A stretch of 64,000 nt of DNA, from NCBI GenBank assembly GCA_029931535.1, contig JAQPZY010001498.1:2864001-2928000 (forward strand), read 5' to 3'. Every line of letters begins with the position of its first letter. The first letter of the stretch is position 1. This stretch comes from Margaritifera margaritifera. Lineage: Eukaryota > Mollusca > Bivalvia > Unionida > Margaritiferidae. A program made the position numbers and the translations under genes. Under the pieces are notes generated by a model that saw only the letters and a list, made by a program, of their open reading frames with translations, was not told where the DNA came from and did no database searches. Of the stretch, positions 28,601 through 43,600 are shown one piece after another.

Positions 28601-31600
28601 GAACAGGTGAGGCATGGACTGAACATAGGTCCACAGGTCCTTCCCTGACAATGCTGCCATCACTGCCATTGAGGCTATTGAAGTGTCAATACTATCACCC
28701 TCTGAAAATGTGCAAGTTTTATAACTACCAGTTTGAACATAATGTAAAATCTCTCAATGAAGACCACATATTAGACAAGGGGAAAAAATACATAAAAATG
28801 TATTGCCTCACCTGTGACTACATAGATGTGGCCTATGTTACACTCTACCAAACAACCCATGACCTTGATCTCTGACCCTTTCATCACACCCACTGCCCAT
28901 TGATAGGGTCATTTCATTGCTGTCAATCTTATGTGCCAAATTGTATAACAATCCATTTATGAAAACAGAAGATAATAGCACCTTCATAAAGCTCTCAACA
29001 ATTCACCCTGAAAACACTAAACAAAACTTCCCCCTATGACCTTAACCTTTCACCCTTATACAGTGTTGACTGATATAAAGTCTAATGCTTATCTGTAGCC
29101 ATCTAAGTTTTTTTTAATTAAAAAAACCCAACTTAAACTGACCACATTGACCTTGACCTTTGACTTTCCATGTTGCAAGTGTTATCTTATATTCCATGGT
29201 AAATTCCTTACTGAGTCTGATGATAATTCATCCATGGCAATATTTGATAAGACTGTCAGATACAGATTCTTTACACACTGACCACCCACATAAAGTTTAA
29301 ACAATTGCTTCCTATGAGCTTGACCATGGAAACCTCAATCTCTAGAGATGTTCAATCTCTAGGAATGTTCCTTCCACCTAATGCAATTGTGGGCAAAGTT
29401 TGAGGATTATGCACTGCCTTACATTAGAAATATCACTCTTTCACAAAACTGTATTAAAAAAATTCATGCCTGATCAATGGAAGGAGAGATGTTTTGACTG
29501 CTATGTCTCTCCATTGCTATACTCATCACAGGTGAGACAAAAATAGTCTCCATTGGAAGACTGATTTTTTAAATGGTGACTTTGCTCATTTACAAAGAAA
29601 ATTTAAATGACCAAGTATGGTTGGTACAAAGGTGATTAGGAGAAGTATTACTGATATAAATGGAGAAGTCTGACAAAATAACCAATCTAGGTATTTGGTA
29701 AAAAGAAGTTCGCATCTTACTCTTCGAAAACTTTGAGAAGACTTAATCAATCTCCCACTTACAAATGGAATAAATATCTTTCCATTGCAAGAGGCTAAAA
29801 ATGATATCAGCGAGAGAGAGAGAGATAATGTTTGGAAGACTCTAGGATGATCATTACTTTGTGCATCCTTCAATGTCTGCAGTAGGTTCTCTGCAGTATG
29901 ACTGTGCGCATCTTCCTCAAAACAACTCCAGGCAGACTTAGGGGCCTTGGTAGAAGGGAGAGATAACTCATGGACACTTTCTGCTGGAACATCAACTAAA
30001 AGACATGAAATGAGGAATTGTCACATGTGTAAAAAGTATGTCTAAAACAGGCTATATATACTTGTACATGTATATAGTTAGTCTCCAAGCATGGACTGAT
30101 CAAAGCTCTCTAAAGCATTTTGAAAATGGACTCCAAGGCAACATTTCTTGAGAAGGTTAGAGTCCTGTATATTGAAAACTGCAGACAAACTTTTGGAACA
30201 GGAAAGTCCACACCATAAACTGTAGGTGCTGGGAACAGGGACACATGTCACATGGCCTAATATACTCATGAGAGTGTTTAGAGCACTGTTAAGCAGTTAA
30301 AAATCCAGACTATAATTTCAAGAGTTGGAAAACTGTATAACTGTATTTCATGCATCTTTTCATACACAAAAAAATAATTATTAATTTCAGAGGACAAAAA
30401 AATATATGTACAAAAATTATTATTATTTTGGAGTACTGACTGTGTATGAAAGTCAGACCAAAACAAGGTCAATGTGACACATGATACTCGATGATGAGCG
30501 CGTTAGACCACTCAGCCACCTGGGTGCTCCAACTATTTCTTTGTAGCTGTTATGGTATGTTATGTTGGCAAAGTGATTAACATGGTCTGTACAATTATTA
30601 TTTATATGTAAAATGTAAGCTACAATATGAGTCCCTGTGGTCAAAACGTTATGTGCAACTTGTACTCTTACAGCAACATTAATCTCATTGTCAAATTACA
30701 ATAAAAAAATAAAGAACTCAAAAGACTTTGTTGTTTTTAGTGAATGCATGCAAGAGTGAGAGAGAAGTGGATGAAACAATGTTGTCAGTATGTAAGATCG
30801 TATATATGAAAGAGAGAGGTTACTGGTCAATTGTAATCTTTATTGTTCACTTACCTGATGTTTGTAATCTTCCTCATCTACAACAGCAGTACTATATTCC
30901 ATGGTCAATTAACACCACCAAATGAACAGTTCATTCTTGTTTTAATTACAATATCCACTGTCACAAGAACCACATGGCTATGTCGTGTTATTTACATGCT
31001 ATTTAAACATGCCTAGAGCTTTGGTCAGGTTATTCCAATCAACACCAACTGAGATCAAATTAGTGAAACTACCAATAGGGAAATGATGTTATCTATAGGA
31101 AAATGAAAATCCGTCAAGAGCTATAAAAGCCATTGTCCAAACAGATAATGTAATGACACGTGATCACATGCATCACTTGTTTCATACTCGCCAATAAAGA
31201 TAACAACAGAGAGATTATCATAGAACAGATTCTCAATAAAATGTTAATTTGGTAAGAAAACATGTATTTTTACTCTAAATACTAAAAATACATGCATTTT
31301 TTGGGTCATAAATTCCTAAAATCTTTTTATTTAGTTTGTTTTCATTTCTTATTTACACTGAAATAAAACTGGAGTACATATGTAAGTAGATTTTAATAAA
31401 CAGAGGGTTTAAACAGTGGATTGACAGATAACTAACATGGCAGATCTCCTAGAAAATACACATAAAATCATAGCTCTAATACATGTATGACTGCGTTTTC
31501 TGGTGGATGGACATGTATCAATACTAATCAAGTACTGTTTGTTTTTCATTCACTACCCTACATGTAAAGAAAGAAAAAATGCTTGTTACTTCACAGTACC

Positions 31601-34600
31601 ACATCATTGTATGTGCTAACTTCATTACTTGTATGTGTGTGTGTGTGTGGGGGGGATTATTTGCTTCCAATGTTTGCTTTCAGACACCAAATTAAAGAAT
31701 TTAATAAGTCTCTGGATGGAAAAAAAAGAAATTTTTTGTCATACTAAAACATGCAGAAAATACAGTATATGGACTTTACAGGTGGATGGGTAGAAATAAT
31801 AGTGAATTCTTACAGATATCAAGAGGGGATGCGATGTAGTTCATATTTTAGTCACAGCTTAAAGTGAATAACATCTGGTATATGGGTGGCCACCTAGTGG
31901 TGGCATGGGGAGGTAATTATAATGGTATCTGGAAGAGTTTCTTCCCATAATTGCTATTTTTATATATGAAAGATAGAAAGGACAGACACAATTTTTTGTC
32001 TTTTTGGGATGGCTGGATTTGAGAAGGTAGCAGTGTCTATTGGGTAATATATTTGATGGAGCAACCAAAGTCAGGAAGACAGGCAATCATGGAACATAAC
32101 TGTTGTAAATGATGTTGAAGAATGCTGGAAACACTTATTCAAAGTCTCATAATACAGAGCTGCAAAAAAGCCTCTAAATGATGACACAGATGACAGAAAA
32201 TGCTGGAAATCACACTCTTTTGATGACACACCCATCAAATCAAATTTGGTTAAAATCCAACAATTCCCATTAAAGTTAACTTGCATAAACCAAACTGATG
32301 ATGGATGGACTGACAGATGGATGGATGAACAATGTAATTACTATAGGGCTCTACTGACTTTGTAAATTTGATCAGGGCTTTTAAAATACAAAAAAATGAG
32401 GTAAAACTAGACTTGTCTTTGTAAAGCATGTATTCTGCCAGTGCAGCTCCGACAGTACACATCCCCCAAAAAAAGAAACAAGTCCCTCGACAGGACTGAT
32501 GCTCTACTAGCCAAAAAGAATTTCCTGGAATCCAAGATAACACAGTTTCTTCTTTTTAACTGAAAAGCGTTGCAACCATCTCCGATATTCTTGAATGATA
32601 CAAAATTGTTCAAATTGGCTGATATGGATGTAAGATTGGTGCCATTGTCATTTAAAACCAACTAGACATCATTAGAAGTATTTTGGTGAAAAAACTCCAT
32701 GTCAATATTACCATCCATTCAGGAGTAGTAGTAATAACAAGATTTTCAAGATGTCCATTGTGGCAGCCATACTGGATGCAAGATCAGCACTGCTTTCATT
32801 TAGGACCAACTAGATATCATAATGAGTCTTTTGGAGAAAACATGTTGATATGGCCAGCCATTCAGGAGTAGCCAAAACAAGATTTTCAAGATGGCCACCA
32901 TTTTCATTTAGGGCAACTAGACACCATAAAAAAAAACTTCTGATGAAAACTGCATGTTGCTATGACTTTTCATTTTGGAGCACCTGGCCATATTGGAGGT
33001 GAGATCAGAACCATTTTTATGTTGGACCAACTAGACATCATAAGAAGTTTTTTGGTGAAAACCCTATGTTGATTTGACTTTCTGTTCAGAAGTAGCAATC
33101 ACAAGATTTTCAAGCTGGCTGCAATGAAGGCCATATTGGATGTCAGATCTGCACCATTTTCATTTAGGACCAACTAGATATCATAAGAAGCCTTTAGTGA
33201 ATACTTCATGTTGATATGACCATCCATTCAGAAGAAGTAGCAAAAACAATATTTTCGAAATGGCCACTGTGGCAGCCATGTTAGATGTTAACGTGGCACC
33301 ATTTTTATTTAGGACAAACTAGACCTTGTAATGAATGTGTGTAAAGTTTCATAGTGATCCTCCAAGGAGTTTAAAATAAGTAGTGATAACAAATTTATGC
33401 TAATAGACAGGCAGACAATAAACAACAGGCCATCCTATAAGCTCTTCTGGTCTATGAGCAGTGGAACTAAAAAAACTTTTAAAACTTGCAAAATTCATTT
33501 AAATGACACAAAATTCTTATCAGGTTATCTATGAAATTTCAATTTCCTAAGCTGAGAGGTTTCTGTTTAATTTTACAAATATGATTTCCTCCCAAAGACA
33601 AGACAAAGTATGAAAAGTGCAAAAGATGGATACAAAATGCAAATATTAATTGTGTGAAAATCAACTCACATCATCTACATATGTGCTGAAACATGCCAAC
33701 CAAATTTTATTGGTCTAAACCAAGTGATTTCCAAGTAATTGTGCTACAAGCCATCCTATGACAGATGTACAGACTGATAGGAGTAAATTAGGATACACCC
33801 ACTGCACTGGCAGTGGGCATGAAAATCTGGTCTACCTGCAGTGTTGGAATCTAGGAGAATTTCCAGTGAAACTTTATCTCCATGTTGAAGAGGGATTATT
33901 TGGGATTCAACTTCTGGGGGATCCAGAACTCTGGGTGGAAAACCTATCCGTATTTTCTGCTGATCAGCTGGTACATGAACAGCTTCGAATATTAATTTCT
34001 GCAACTCTTTGTAAGTGACATCCTTCACTAGTGATAGCTGTATCTGTTGACAAAATATACACCGTAACTGAGCCACCATACTGTACAACAATAATTGTGC
34101 ATTCACTACATTTTGCGAGGTACCAATTATCATGGATTTTGCAACTGTTACAGATCACAAATTTAAAGTCCTGAAGAACTATCCTACTATGAAAACAATC
34201 AGGACTCCTTCTCAAGTGAATGAATTTAACTGGAAACAAAATTGTTATTTTTTACAAAACCACGAAAATTGATACCATAAAAAAAATGAATGCATACAAT
34301 GTGGAAAATGGGTGCCTCTAAAAGAATTGACATGTCATAAAAACCAGACAAAATTCATATTTCTGCATTTTAAGTACTGTCACCTTCCTGTGTGGTTAGG
34401 CTGTTCCAGTAAAATATACCTGGGACCCAGGAAAGGAACTTTAAGTGTGGAGTAGTCACCCATAGATACAATTGAGAGGTCTGTATTATTTTTCATATGA
34501 ACTCTCCGAGTAATCAGAGAACCCTGGCATATATTTTTAAAAAAGTACTTCTCTGTGTAACATGTATGTTTAAATCGAAGTCCTTATATAAATAGTAAAC

Positions 34601-37600
34601 CAGTAATGAAAATAGGAAAAGGAAATCAAATTTATTGCCTCATCTGTTACAAATGCTGCCACTAAAAATTAATCTCTGATCTTATGGACTATTAATCACC
34701 ACAGTCATTCCATGTCTTTTGTCAAACTTGTGTATTTTATTTCCCCAATCTCTTTAAGACATTGTAACTTTAAAGGCTCATAATATGTAGCAGGTCATAC
34801 TAAGGGTGAAATGATATGCCAAATGACTAATTAACTATCCATGGCCATTGAAAATTAAAAGTAAAACTTTTTTAAGGTAAGTATCGTTTTGTATCAATTC
34901 TCTGCCTTTTGTATTGTTTTGTGTATCAAACTGATGCATCGATGCATTACTTAACTGTTTCGCTCCAAGGATGTACTGTTATATTATGCAGATTACATTT
35001 TTATTCACTCTTATACTAGCTTTTGTCCACATGAGGTGGGATTAGAATTTTGCCAGATATGCTAAAATTCATAAAGATGTTGTATCCCTTCATGAACAAG
35101 TACACAGTAATCTTAAATCTTCACAGTTACTGTATTAACTTGGCATTTGTCCACATGTACCTGTCGACCGTCAGAAGTTGCCAGTCTGATTTTCTTCTCT
35201 TTGATCTGTGAATCAATCTGGGATGATGAGGAAGATGGTAAACAGGGCTGGGCTGCCTTTGAGTCTGATTGGACTAGCTTCTCTTCTGACTTGACTGGTT
35301 TCTAAAAAGTGAACAGGATGCATTAATCTGACATAAAAGTACTCTATCCAATGCATCTGAGCAAAGTGTCAAACTGATTTGATGCCAAAAATACAGGAAT
35401 ATAGAAATATTTTCCCCAAAATATAGAAAAATACATCAGAATTAGAAAGAAAAACATATAGGAACTTTATAGGAATAACTGCACATCTTCATATATTTTT
35501 CTAAAAGTTATTAAAATGAAAAGACATCAAATTTACAATTTTCAATACAACTTATGATACTATGTTCAATATAACAACAAATAACTCCAACTACCGTATA
35601 TACTCACTTATAGGTGGAGTCTGACTGTAACAACATAGACCCTGATCTGCAATCACATAATGCATCAGCAGATCAGGGTCTATGTTTTTTGTTCTACTGA
35701 TTACTCCTAACAAACTGCATAGACCAAGATCTGCTGCCAGCACATGATGTGATGACAGATCTTGGTCTGTGCAGTTTGCAGTCTGACTCGACTTACAAGT
35801 AAGTGCAGACAGTACTCTGAATTATCAAACCTCTTTATGGCTTTTTAATACCCTTTTGCCATCTGTTTTCATTACTTTTCTTTTCTGTTTTATAAAAATA
35901 TGATTCCAATTAATTATTCTTCTAAAACATTTAAATCTGAATGGCACAGAAATATTTTAAATCAACATATCAGATGATAATGCTCAGAGAAATCATTTGG
36001 AATTACATAGGTTCAAAATAAGCACTAGCATGCAACAACTGCATTTTCACATCTTTTATTGGCACAGCAGGCAGGTTTTTATAAAACTGAACTGATTTTA
36101 AGTATTCCTCTTTACAAATTTTACTCATTAAACTGACAATCTTTAAAGGCATTCGCAACTGCGAGGTCAAAATCCTACAGATCATACTTCTAATGTATGT
36201 CGATAACTGCCAATCAGACCACCTCAGCTATTTATGAAACAAGAATTAAAGAAGAAGTTGTGAATGCATACAAACTAATTTTTTTCATTTGTGGGTTCCC
36301 AGTCAATCTTATGATCAATCCAATCATAGAAATAGCTGAGGTTGTCCGAACAGATTGTGATTTCTTTTGCAAAGATACTTCTGGTGAAAAAAATGTATGA
36401 TTTTTCTGTAATTTACTATGCTGAAATTTATCTGAGGCATATTTTTGTCTCACATAAATAGTCAAGGTGGTCCAAATGCTTTAAAGGGTCACCATAAAAA
36501 GAGTTCATTCATAAATGTGAAATATTAATAAATTTACAGCAAATTGTTAATACTCATTATCTAAATCATTGCCATAGAAAAAGATTCCAAAATGAACACA
36601 TACAATTATACTTTAAGATGCATGAGCTTGTCAAATAGAAAAATGTTTAGGTATAGAGGAAACAAATTTTGTGAAATTAATTACTGAAGGGTACAAATTA
36701 GAAACAATTTAAAACTGAAACATCTTTCAAACCAAAAGAGAAATTTCAAGGCATATGAGACTGTGTCTAAACTTTTCATCCAGGACAATTCAAGTTATGA
36801 CAGAATGAACCATTATCTATCACTAACCCATGGTACAATGTATAAAATTCTTTTCATTTTTTTTAAATTGAGTTTTTTAAAGGAACTTTAACAGTTTTTA
36901 CTTTCATTTTTCTTACAGTGGTCGCCCTCTTGACAGGCCCCTCTCAAGCGAGGTCACCTTGCCCAATAGTAAAATAATGTATTTTAACCATTTGTCCACC
37001 TCATGAGAGGCCAATCCTTTTATAAGGCCAGCTTTTCCAAGCAAAAGGGGTGGCCTTATAAGAGGGGGGCTATGTATGTGAACTATTTATACACATTTAA
37101 AATGATGTGATTGTTTAAATCGGATCAATTTATATTTGCTGTCAGTAAAGTGAACAAAAAAAAATTGTCAACTTAAAAGTTTTAAATCAAGGCGATTAGT
37201 AAGATCTTATAACTGAGAGGCTACTTGCTTAGCAACTGAAATATTTTATAAGTGATGGAAAAAAATCCTCCAATCCTTCAATATGAATATGTTTCTTTTA
37301 CGATGAAGTGATTAGTCATGGAAAGTTATCTCCCTCAGCCTGACCATCTGATGTCATGTGTGTAAGGTAGGACATAATACTGTAATTTATGTTGACATGT
37401 GCCTGTATTTATGGTTTTGCTGTTGATTTTAATTCTATTGAACAAATTTGTGTAAACTGGAGATACACTCATGTATGAAATGTGTGACTTTATCAGTTCT
37501 GCATTTCTCAACCAACTGCATGGTCAGTGTTAATGATGTACTGAGAGACGTACAATTTTCAATGGAGTTTTTACAGGTTGATGAATATTTATTGTAAAGA

Positions 37601-40600
37601 TCTTGCATATGAGATATCTTCTAATTTAAATACAGTGCTTACACTGATACTCTATGTCGTTGATGGTGTATGCTCAAATGCGCATTAGATTCATGTGCAA
37701 CATGTTAGGACTTCTTAATTCCTACCTTCTGGGGCCCAACATGTTAGGACTTCTTAATTCCTACCTTCCGGTGCCCAACATGTTAGGACTTCTTAATTCC
37801 TACCTTCTGGGGCCCAACATGTTAGGACTTCTCGATTCCTATCTTCTGGGGCCCAACATGTTAGGACATCTAAACTCCTACCTTCAGGGGTCCAACATTT
37901 TAGGACTTCTAAACTCTAACCTTCAGGGCCCAACATGTCAGGACTTCTAAATTCCTACCTTCTGGGGCCCAACATGTTAGGACTTCTAAACTCCTACCTT
38001 CTGGGGCCCAACATGTTAGGACTCCTATACTCCTACCTTCTGGGGCCCAAGCAGACTAAAACTGTTTCCCAAAATTAGGGAGTAGTTTTCCACAAAGCAG
38101 TGTATTGTACAGGGAAACCCCACTATAACATGCTTTGTTATAACATAAATTCAGATTTAATACAGTTGTGGTGTTGCTCATGAATTTTTACAACCTCTTC
38201 ACCAATTTCTTCTTACTGATTTTTGAATTACTACAACATTTTATTGCCAAAGTAAAATGTAGTTTTTTGGGGAGTAAAACTAATTTTACTTATGTAATAT
38301 TTACAAGCTACTATTGCATTGCTACAGGTTTCCACTACACTAAATCCAACATCCAAACTAAATGTTCCCTCCTCTATTTAGTAACTGAAGTGCCAACTGT
38401 AAGCTGGTAGATGGCTTAGTCAGATGTTGTGCTGTCATGATTAGACCTTAGTAAATGCCTTCACTCTGGTGTACCAGAGATCGAAGGTAAAAGGATGAAA
38501 GGTAGAACGCTATGACATCATTGAAAGAGAAGTGATTGAAGTAGGTTCACAATGCAGCAATAGCCCTAACTTCATGGGCTTTAATTCTTGGTGAGGGACT
38601 GACAAGTTCTCTTAATAGTGTGGATAATCCACATGGAAATGGTGGCTGCCAAAATATCAGAGGAACCCTTGAGTGGGAGAAAGTGATGATTCCAACCCTT
38701 CCTTCACCTTTTAGAGGAGGTAAAAAAAAAACGTAAGGACATAACTGGGCAAAAGAGCCAATGATATTGGACATAAATTCTTTGAACCTATATTGTTGAA
38801 CATTAAAACAATAGCTTTACCTTGTAAAAGGATTTTTGTAAATTGGACAGACTATTATCAAACAGCACCTCAAAGAGGAAAAATTTAGAAAAGAGCTTCA
38901 TAAACAAGATTTATGAATATGGATGATGATGCCAATAAAAGAAATCTTCGACTACATTACAATCACATGTTGTTCATGGTTCTCTCTGTTAGATATACAT
39001 ACAAACAAGATTACTCATGTGCCTTATTTTTACTGCTTGCTTCAAAGTCATTCAATAAAAATGATACAAGTAAAATGGAGTTGAAATGTTCTTTGTGAAA
39101 GCTATAAAGTACTGGTTTAACTGACTTTCTAAACAATGAAGAACAGAATTTGTTTGTATTAGGTGCTAGTACTCTGTAGGATACATGTATAAAAAATACT
39201 AATTGGAAACAAGAGTTACTTCCTTAAATGAAATAATTCCTTGATTTGAAACTAAACTGTTTTTTATAATGCATTACGAATTATTTTCTGCCAATTTCAA
39301 CATTTCAGATCAGATAAATTTTTTAAATATAGGGATTTTAGCAAAATATAAAAGAAATATAAGAATCCCTGAATTTATAGGAATTTACAGGAACATGACA
39401 TCCTGAATTATGAGTCTTCCAATATACTTTGATAAATATATTACAGTGTTTTATGAGAATTATAATGTAACATTTTCAAACTTAGACCAATTTTTAAAGA
39501 AACAAAATGTGACTTGCTTACAAGTTAGAACAAAAAATTAACAAATGTTCAGGTTTTAAAAATTGTTTGTGAGACATTCAAGGTGTGCATGAACACAGAT
39601 ATTACACTACTATGCCTGAAAACTGACCTCAATACAAAAACTAACCACAGCATAATAGATGGATGGATGGACTACCACTCTTGTGATGAGACACATACAT
39701 GCCTGCTTCGAAACACCATACAAATCTGATGAAGAAATTAATACTTTGCTTGTGCATGTATGGTATAATATTATGTATTCGTATTATGTATTAATATGGT
39801 ATAATATTATGTATTCATATTATGTATTAATATGGTATAATATTATGTATTCATATTATGTATTAATATGGTATAATATTATGTATTCATATTATGTATT
39901 AATATGGTATAATATTATGTATTCATATTATGTATTAATATGGTATAATATTATGTATTCATATTATGTATTAATATGGTATAATATTATGTATTCATAT
40001 TATGTATTAATATGGTATAATATTATGTATTCATATTATGTATTAATATGGTATAATATTATGTATTCACTCTGTTATAGTTCTTTGGTGAAAATTAGAA
40101 CTTCAATTATCTACAAGGTAAAACCTTTGGTTTAAAATAATTGTTGTCTTGTCTTTAATCAAGAATGTAAGGATGATGAATCAAGGCTTTCAAACTCATT
40201 CCAAATACTGCCTCACTAAATCATATCAGAAATGCTCCCTGATAATAAGTTTAGAAGTACAAAACCTCTGCCATTCTTTTCCCTTGCACTCTGGATCTAG
40301 TAGTGCTACCACTGGAGTTATGAAAAGGAAAACAATAAAATAAAAACAACAACAACAACATCAAAACCAAAATAAAATGACACAATCACTGTAACCGTGA
40401 CTTCATACCCAAAGAGAAGGAATATTGTATGCTGGGTTTTAAATTTGTCACAGAATTTGGTGGTTAAGACCCTTTCTTTTATTTTTTAAAATCCAAACAA
40501 TTCCGATCCTGCTGACAACAACATACTCATGAAACTAAAAAATGGGCAATATAAAACAAGCAATCTCCATTGGCTTAATAGTAAAAACCTTTTTCTTTAG

Positions 40601-43600
40601 CCAAAGCCAAATATTGTATTATTACTATAAGGATTATTCCAGAATTCCAGAATTCCAGTGTGTGTGTGTGTGTGTGTGTGTGTGACAGTATGTACATATT
40701 ATATAACACAGAGTAAAAGTTGTGTAGTAAAATTCAGAAGCAACAACCCTGCCAAAATCCCCAAGAACACAAACCTCCAACCAAACTTAAATATGCACCT
40801 TGAGACAAAATATGAAAAGTAAAGCTTCTGCAAAAACTTTACTACAAAAAGGCATACAAAACAAAGATAAAGGCAAAAATACATAAAATCCTTACAATAC
40901 ATGGTCAACATTTTTCTATATAAAGCACACTCTTTTAAGAAGTCCAAGAAATCAGTTAGAACTTTATCATGGGATTCATACTATGGCAAACAGGGTGCCA
41001 CCATTAATCACCTGTTTCCACATGCAGGAGGGTTCATCAGGCACATTTTACATCCCTGTGCTAGCTAGGGTGGGGCAGATGTCAGAAGATATTAACTTTA
41101 CTAAATATTGGTAGTGGGGGGTAAGCAAGATAGTTATGAAGGTTCAGTGTTGACCAATCCAATTAAAATGGTATGTCTTGTGGGGATCTTTAAAAAGGTG
41201 CCCTCTAATTTCTCTTTACAAGCAATGAGAGAGATGACTGTCTTCTAGAGGTTTCTATCTAAGCAAGGATGATTTAAAGGAAAACAACTGACTGTAGTTG
41301 CTCTTTTGGGGCTGATGTTCAGTGATGCCAGTTCCTTCGTTTTCTTCTGTTGTTGTTTGGGAGCTTCAGTTTCTATTTTCTGCCTGATCTGCTTCTCTTT
41401 CTTGCTCTTTGTCAACTCCTCTTTGTGAACAGCCTTGTGCTGAAACAATAAAACAGTTACAATGATCACTGAGCATCCTTGACCATCCTGTGGCTCATCG
41501 TGTGACCTCAGACATCAATTATTACCCTCCCCCCCTAATGCTGAGAAATTCATTGAAGGAGAAATCTCCAACTTTTATACCTTAGTAACTATGCTCAACA
41601 CTAAACTGCTCCAGTGTCTTCCAATAAATTTATTCCACATTTTGCTTAAGCAAACCTGAAAAGTCTCAAAAAGAAATGAATGCTATATTTTGGATTCTGA
41701 ACATATTATCGCTGATTTTCAACAAGTGTCCTACGAGGGTATGATATCATTCATCTAACATACCAGTTGACCATTTCACTAAGTAGGATTATGTAGTATT
41801 TTAAGAATACAACCTATGTAAACTCTCTCCAAAACTTTATATTATGTCAATTTTACCTTTTTTTTACCCTAGTCTGAAAAAAATTCTTTCCAAAGTTAAA
41901 AGCATAATTAATATGCATAGGCTCTTGTTTTTTTTTAAAGGAAGTCATTTAAAGGTTTTTCTATTTTTGTCAAAACTGCCTTGCTGGAAGCTCAACATGG
42001 CAATCACTTTGGCATCCATGTACATGTGCAACCATCTATTTGTCCATTCACACCCTTTACAAGTTTGTTTAAACTGGTCCTAGACCAGCAGTTTTTGAGA
42101 AGTATAGCAATTGTTGACATACAGTGTGCAGGGCCATACCAAAAAAAGTGACGACTATATATCACTTTTCGACTAACATAGGTTTGACAAGAATAACAAA
42201 CTAACTAGCCTTCCAGGTCTAAAAAACCTCCAAGTTTTTGTTTTGATGGTATTTGTGTATAGATGCATAATCATATCCTAATATTATTGCTTAAAGTGTC
42301 CTGATTATGGCAAAGCCAGATGCCACTTTATATCTTGTTCTTCAAGGGTCATAATTAGGTCAGAGGTCAATTAAGTGTAAATCTACTGTACAATGCGACT
42401 TTATATAACTGCGTTCTTACAGCAAAAATCTGTCAAGATTTTGACAAGAATCTTTACTGACTCATGGGATTTATCATGGAATCTAGGTTACTGAAAGTCA
42501 AAATTGTGTGTGTATGTTAAATCACCTGTTTGTCCACCAGTTTAGCATCCATTCATACCCTAATTAAGGTCATTTAGTGCACACTGAAACAATAAAATCA
42601 AAAAAACATGGGCTTGAAAATTATGCAGAGATGTGGATATAAATGAATCTCTTTCTTTGAGCTGCCTTGTTAAGTACAGCAGCTATATGCAAGACTGACT
42701 CCCATTGGTCTATGTCAGTGTAGTTCTAAATGCATGGGTCTAGGCTACACTCTGATTGCTGAAATATAGCCATTAAGACCAAGTTCAGCATGAAGCCTAT
42801 TGCTACAATATTGCAAAGCAGCTGTTTCATGTCAAGAAAAGACTTCCGATCCATGCTCACAAAGGATGGTTTTGAAATTTCCAGACCCACTATGTCTCTG
42901 CAGACAGCTGGGACTTCAGTGTAGAAGACTGGCATGTGTGTCTTGAAGAAAACCAGGATGAAGTTTCATGGGACTTGTCTTTGCGAAAAGAAAACATAAT
43001 GATGCTTGGGTTTTGAAGTTGCCTTTCAAAGCTGTGTAAGATGTCAGTGATTCAGCTGACTGTGGTAGCTGTTAGAATGAAGGCTGATCTTTCTTGGTTA
43101 AGAGATTGATGGATGCGGGAATTCTGTAAGAGGCCCTTGAAAGACCAGGATGAGGTTGACATAACCCTGGAGGAAGAAGCTGGGATATTTCTTCAATAGA
43201 TGCATGGAAAATAAAGTCTTGGAATACTTGGAAGACAGATCACTGTACCAGTGCATACGAGTAGTAACTTTTTCTGCCAATCACATGAAAATGTATGTCG
43301 TACAGTAATTTCAGTTATTTTATTTGTTTTCATTTTTCCTAAACAAGCATGAAAGTGTCAGTAAATAAAATGCAGTTCTATTTGCAAACAAAACTTAAAG
43401 AGTTTGCAATGCAATACTACAACCTGGAAAAATAATGTAAAATTGAGAAAATAAATCTCATAACCTTGTGTACATATGTTTATCACCATGTGCTGGTCAT
43501 ATGTACTATTTTGAGCATAAAGATTGACATTTGTACACATCTCTTATTAAGTTGCAATAATCCAACAGATGCAGATACATTGAAGAATTTGATCTATGGT

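Noticed and set aside
37654..37950. Open frame with a 13-residue repeat (MLGLLNSYLLGPN type)
   Set aside because: It is the translation of a 39-bp minisatellite, ends when one unit loses a base, and has no splice or promoter context.
39659..40135. 158-codon frame with 12-residue repeats
   Set aside because: It is the translation of the 36-bp minisatellite; low complexity and no family match.
42726..43280. Minus-strand ORFs as possible gag of another retroelement
   Set aside because: I could not match any segment to a gag or other retroelement domain with confidence.
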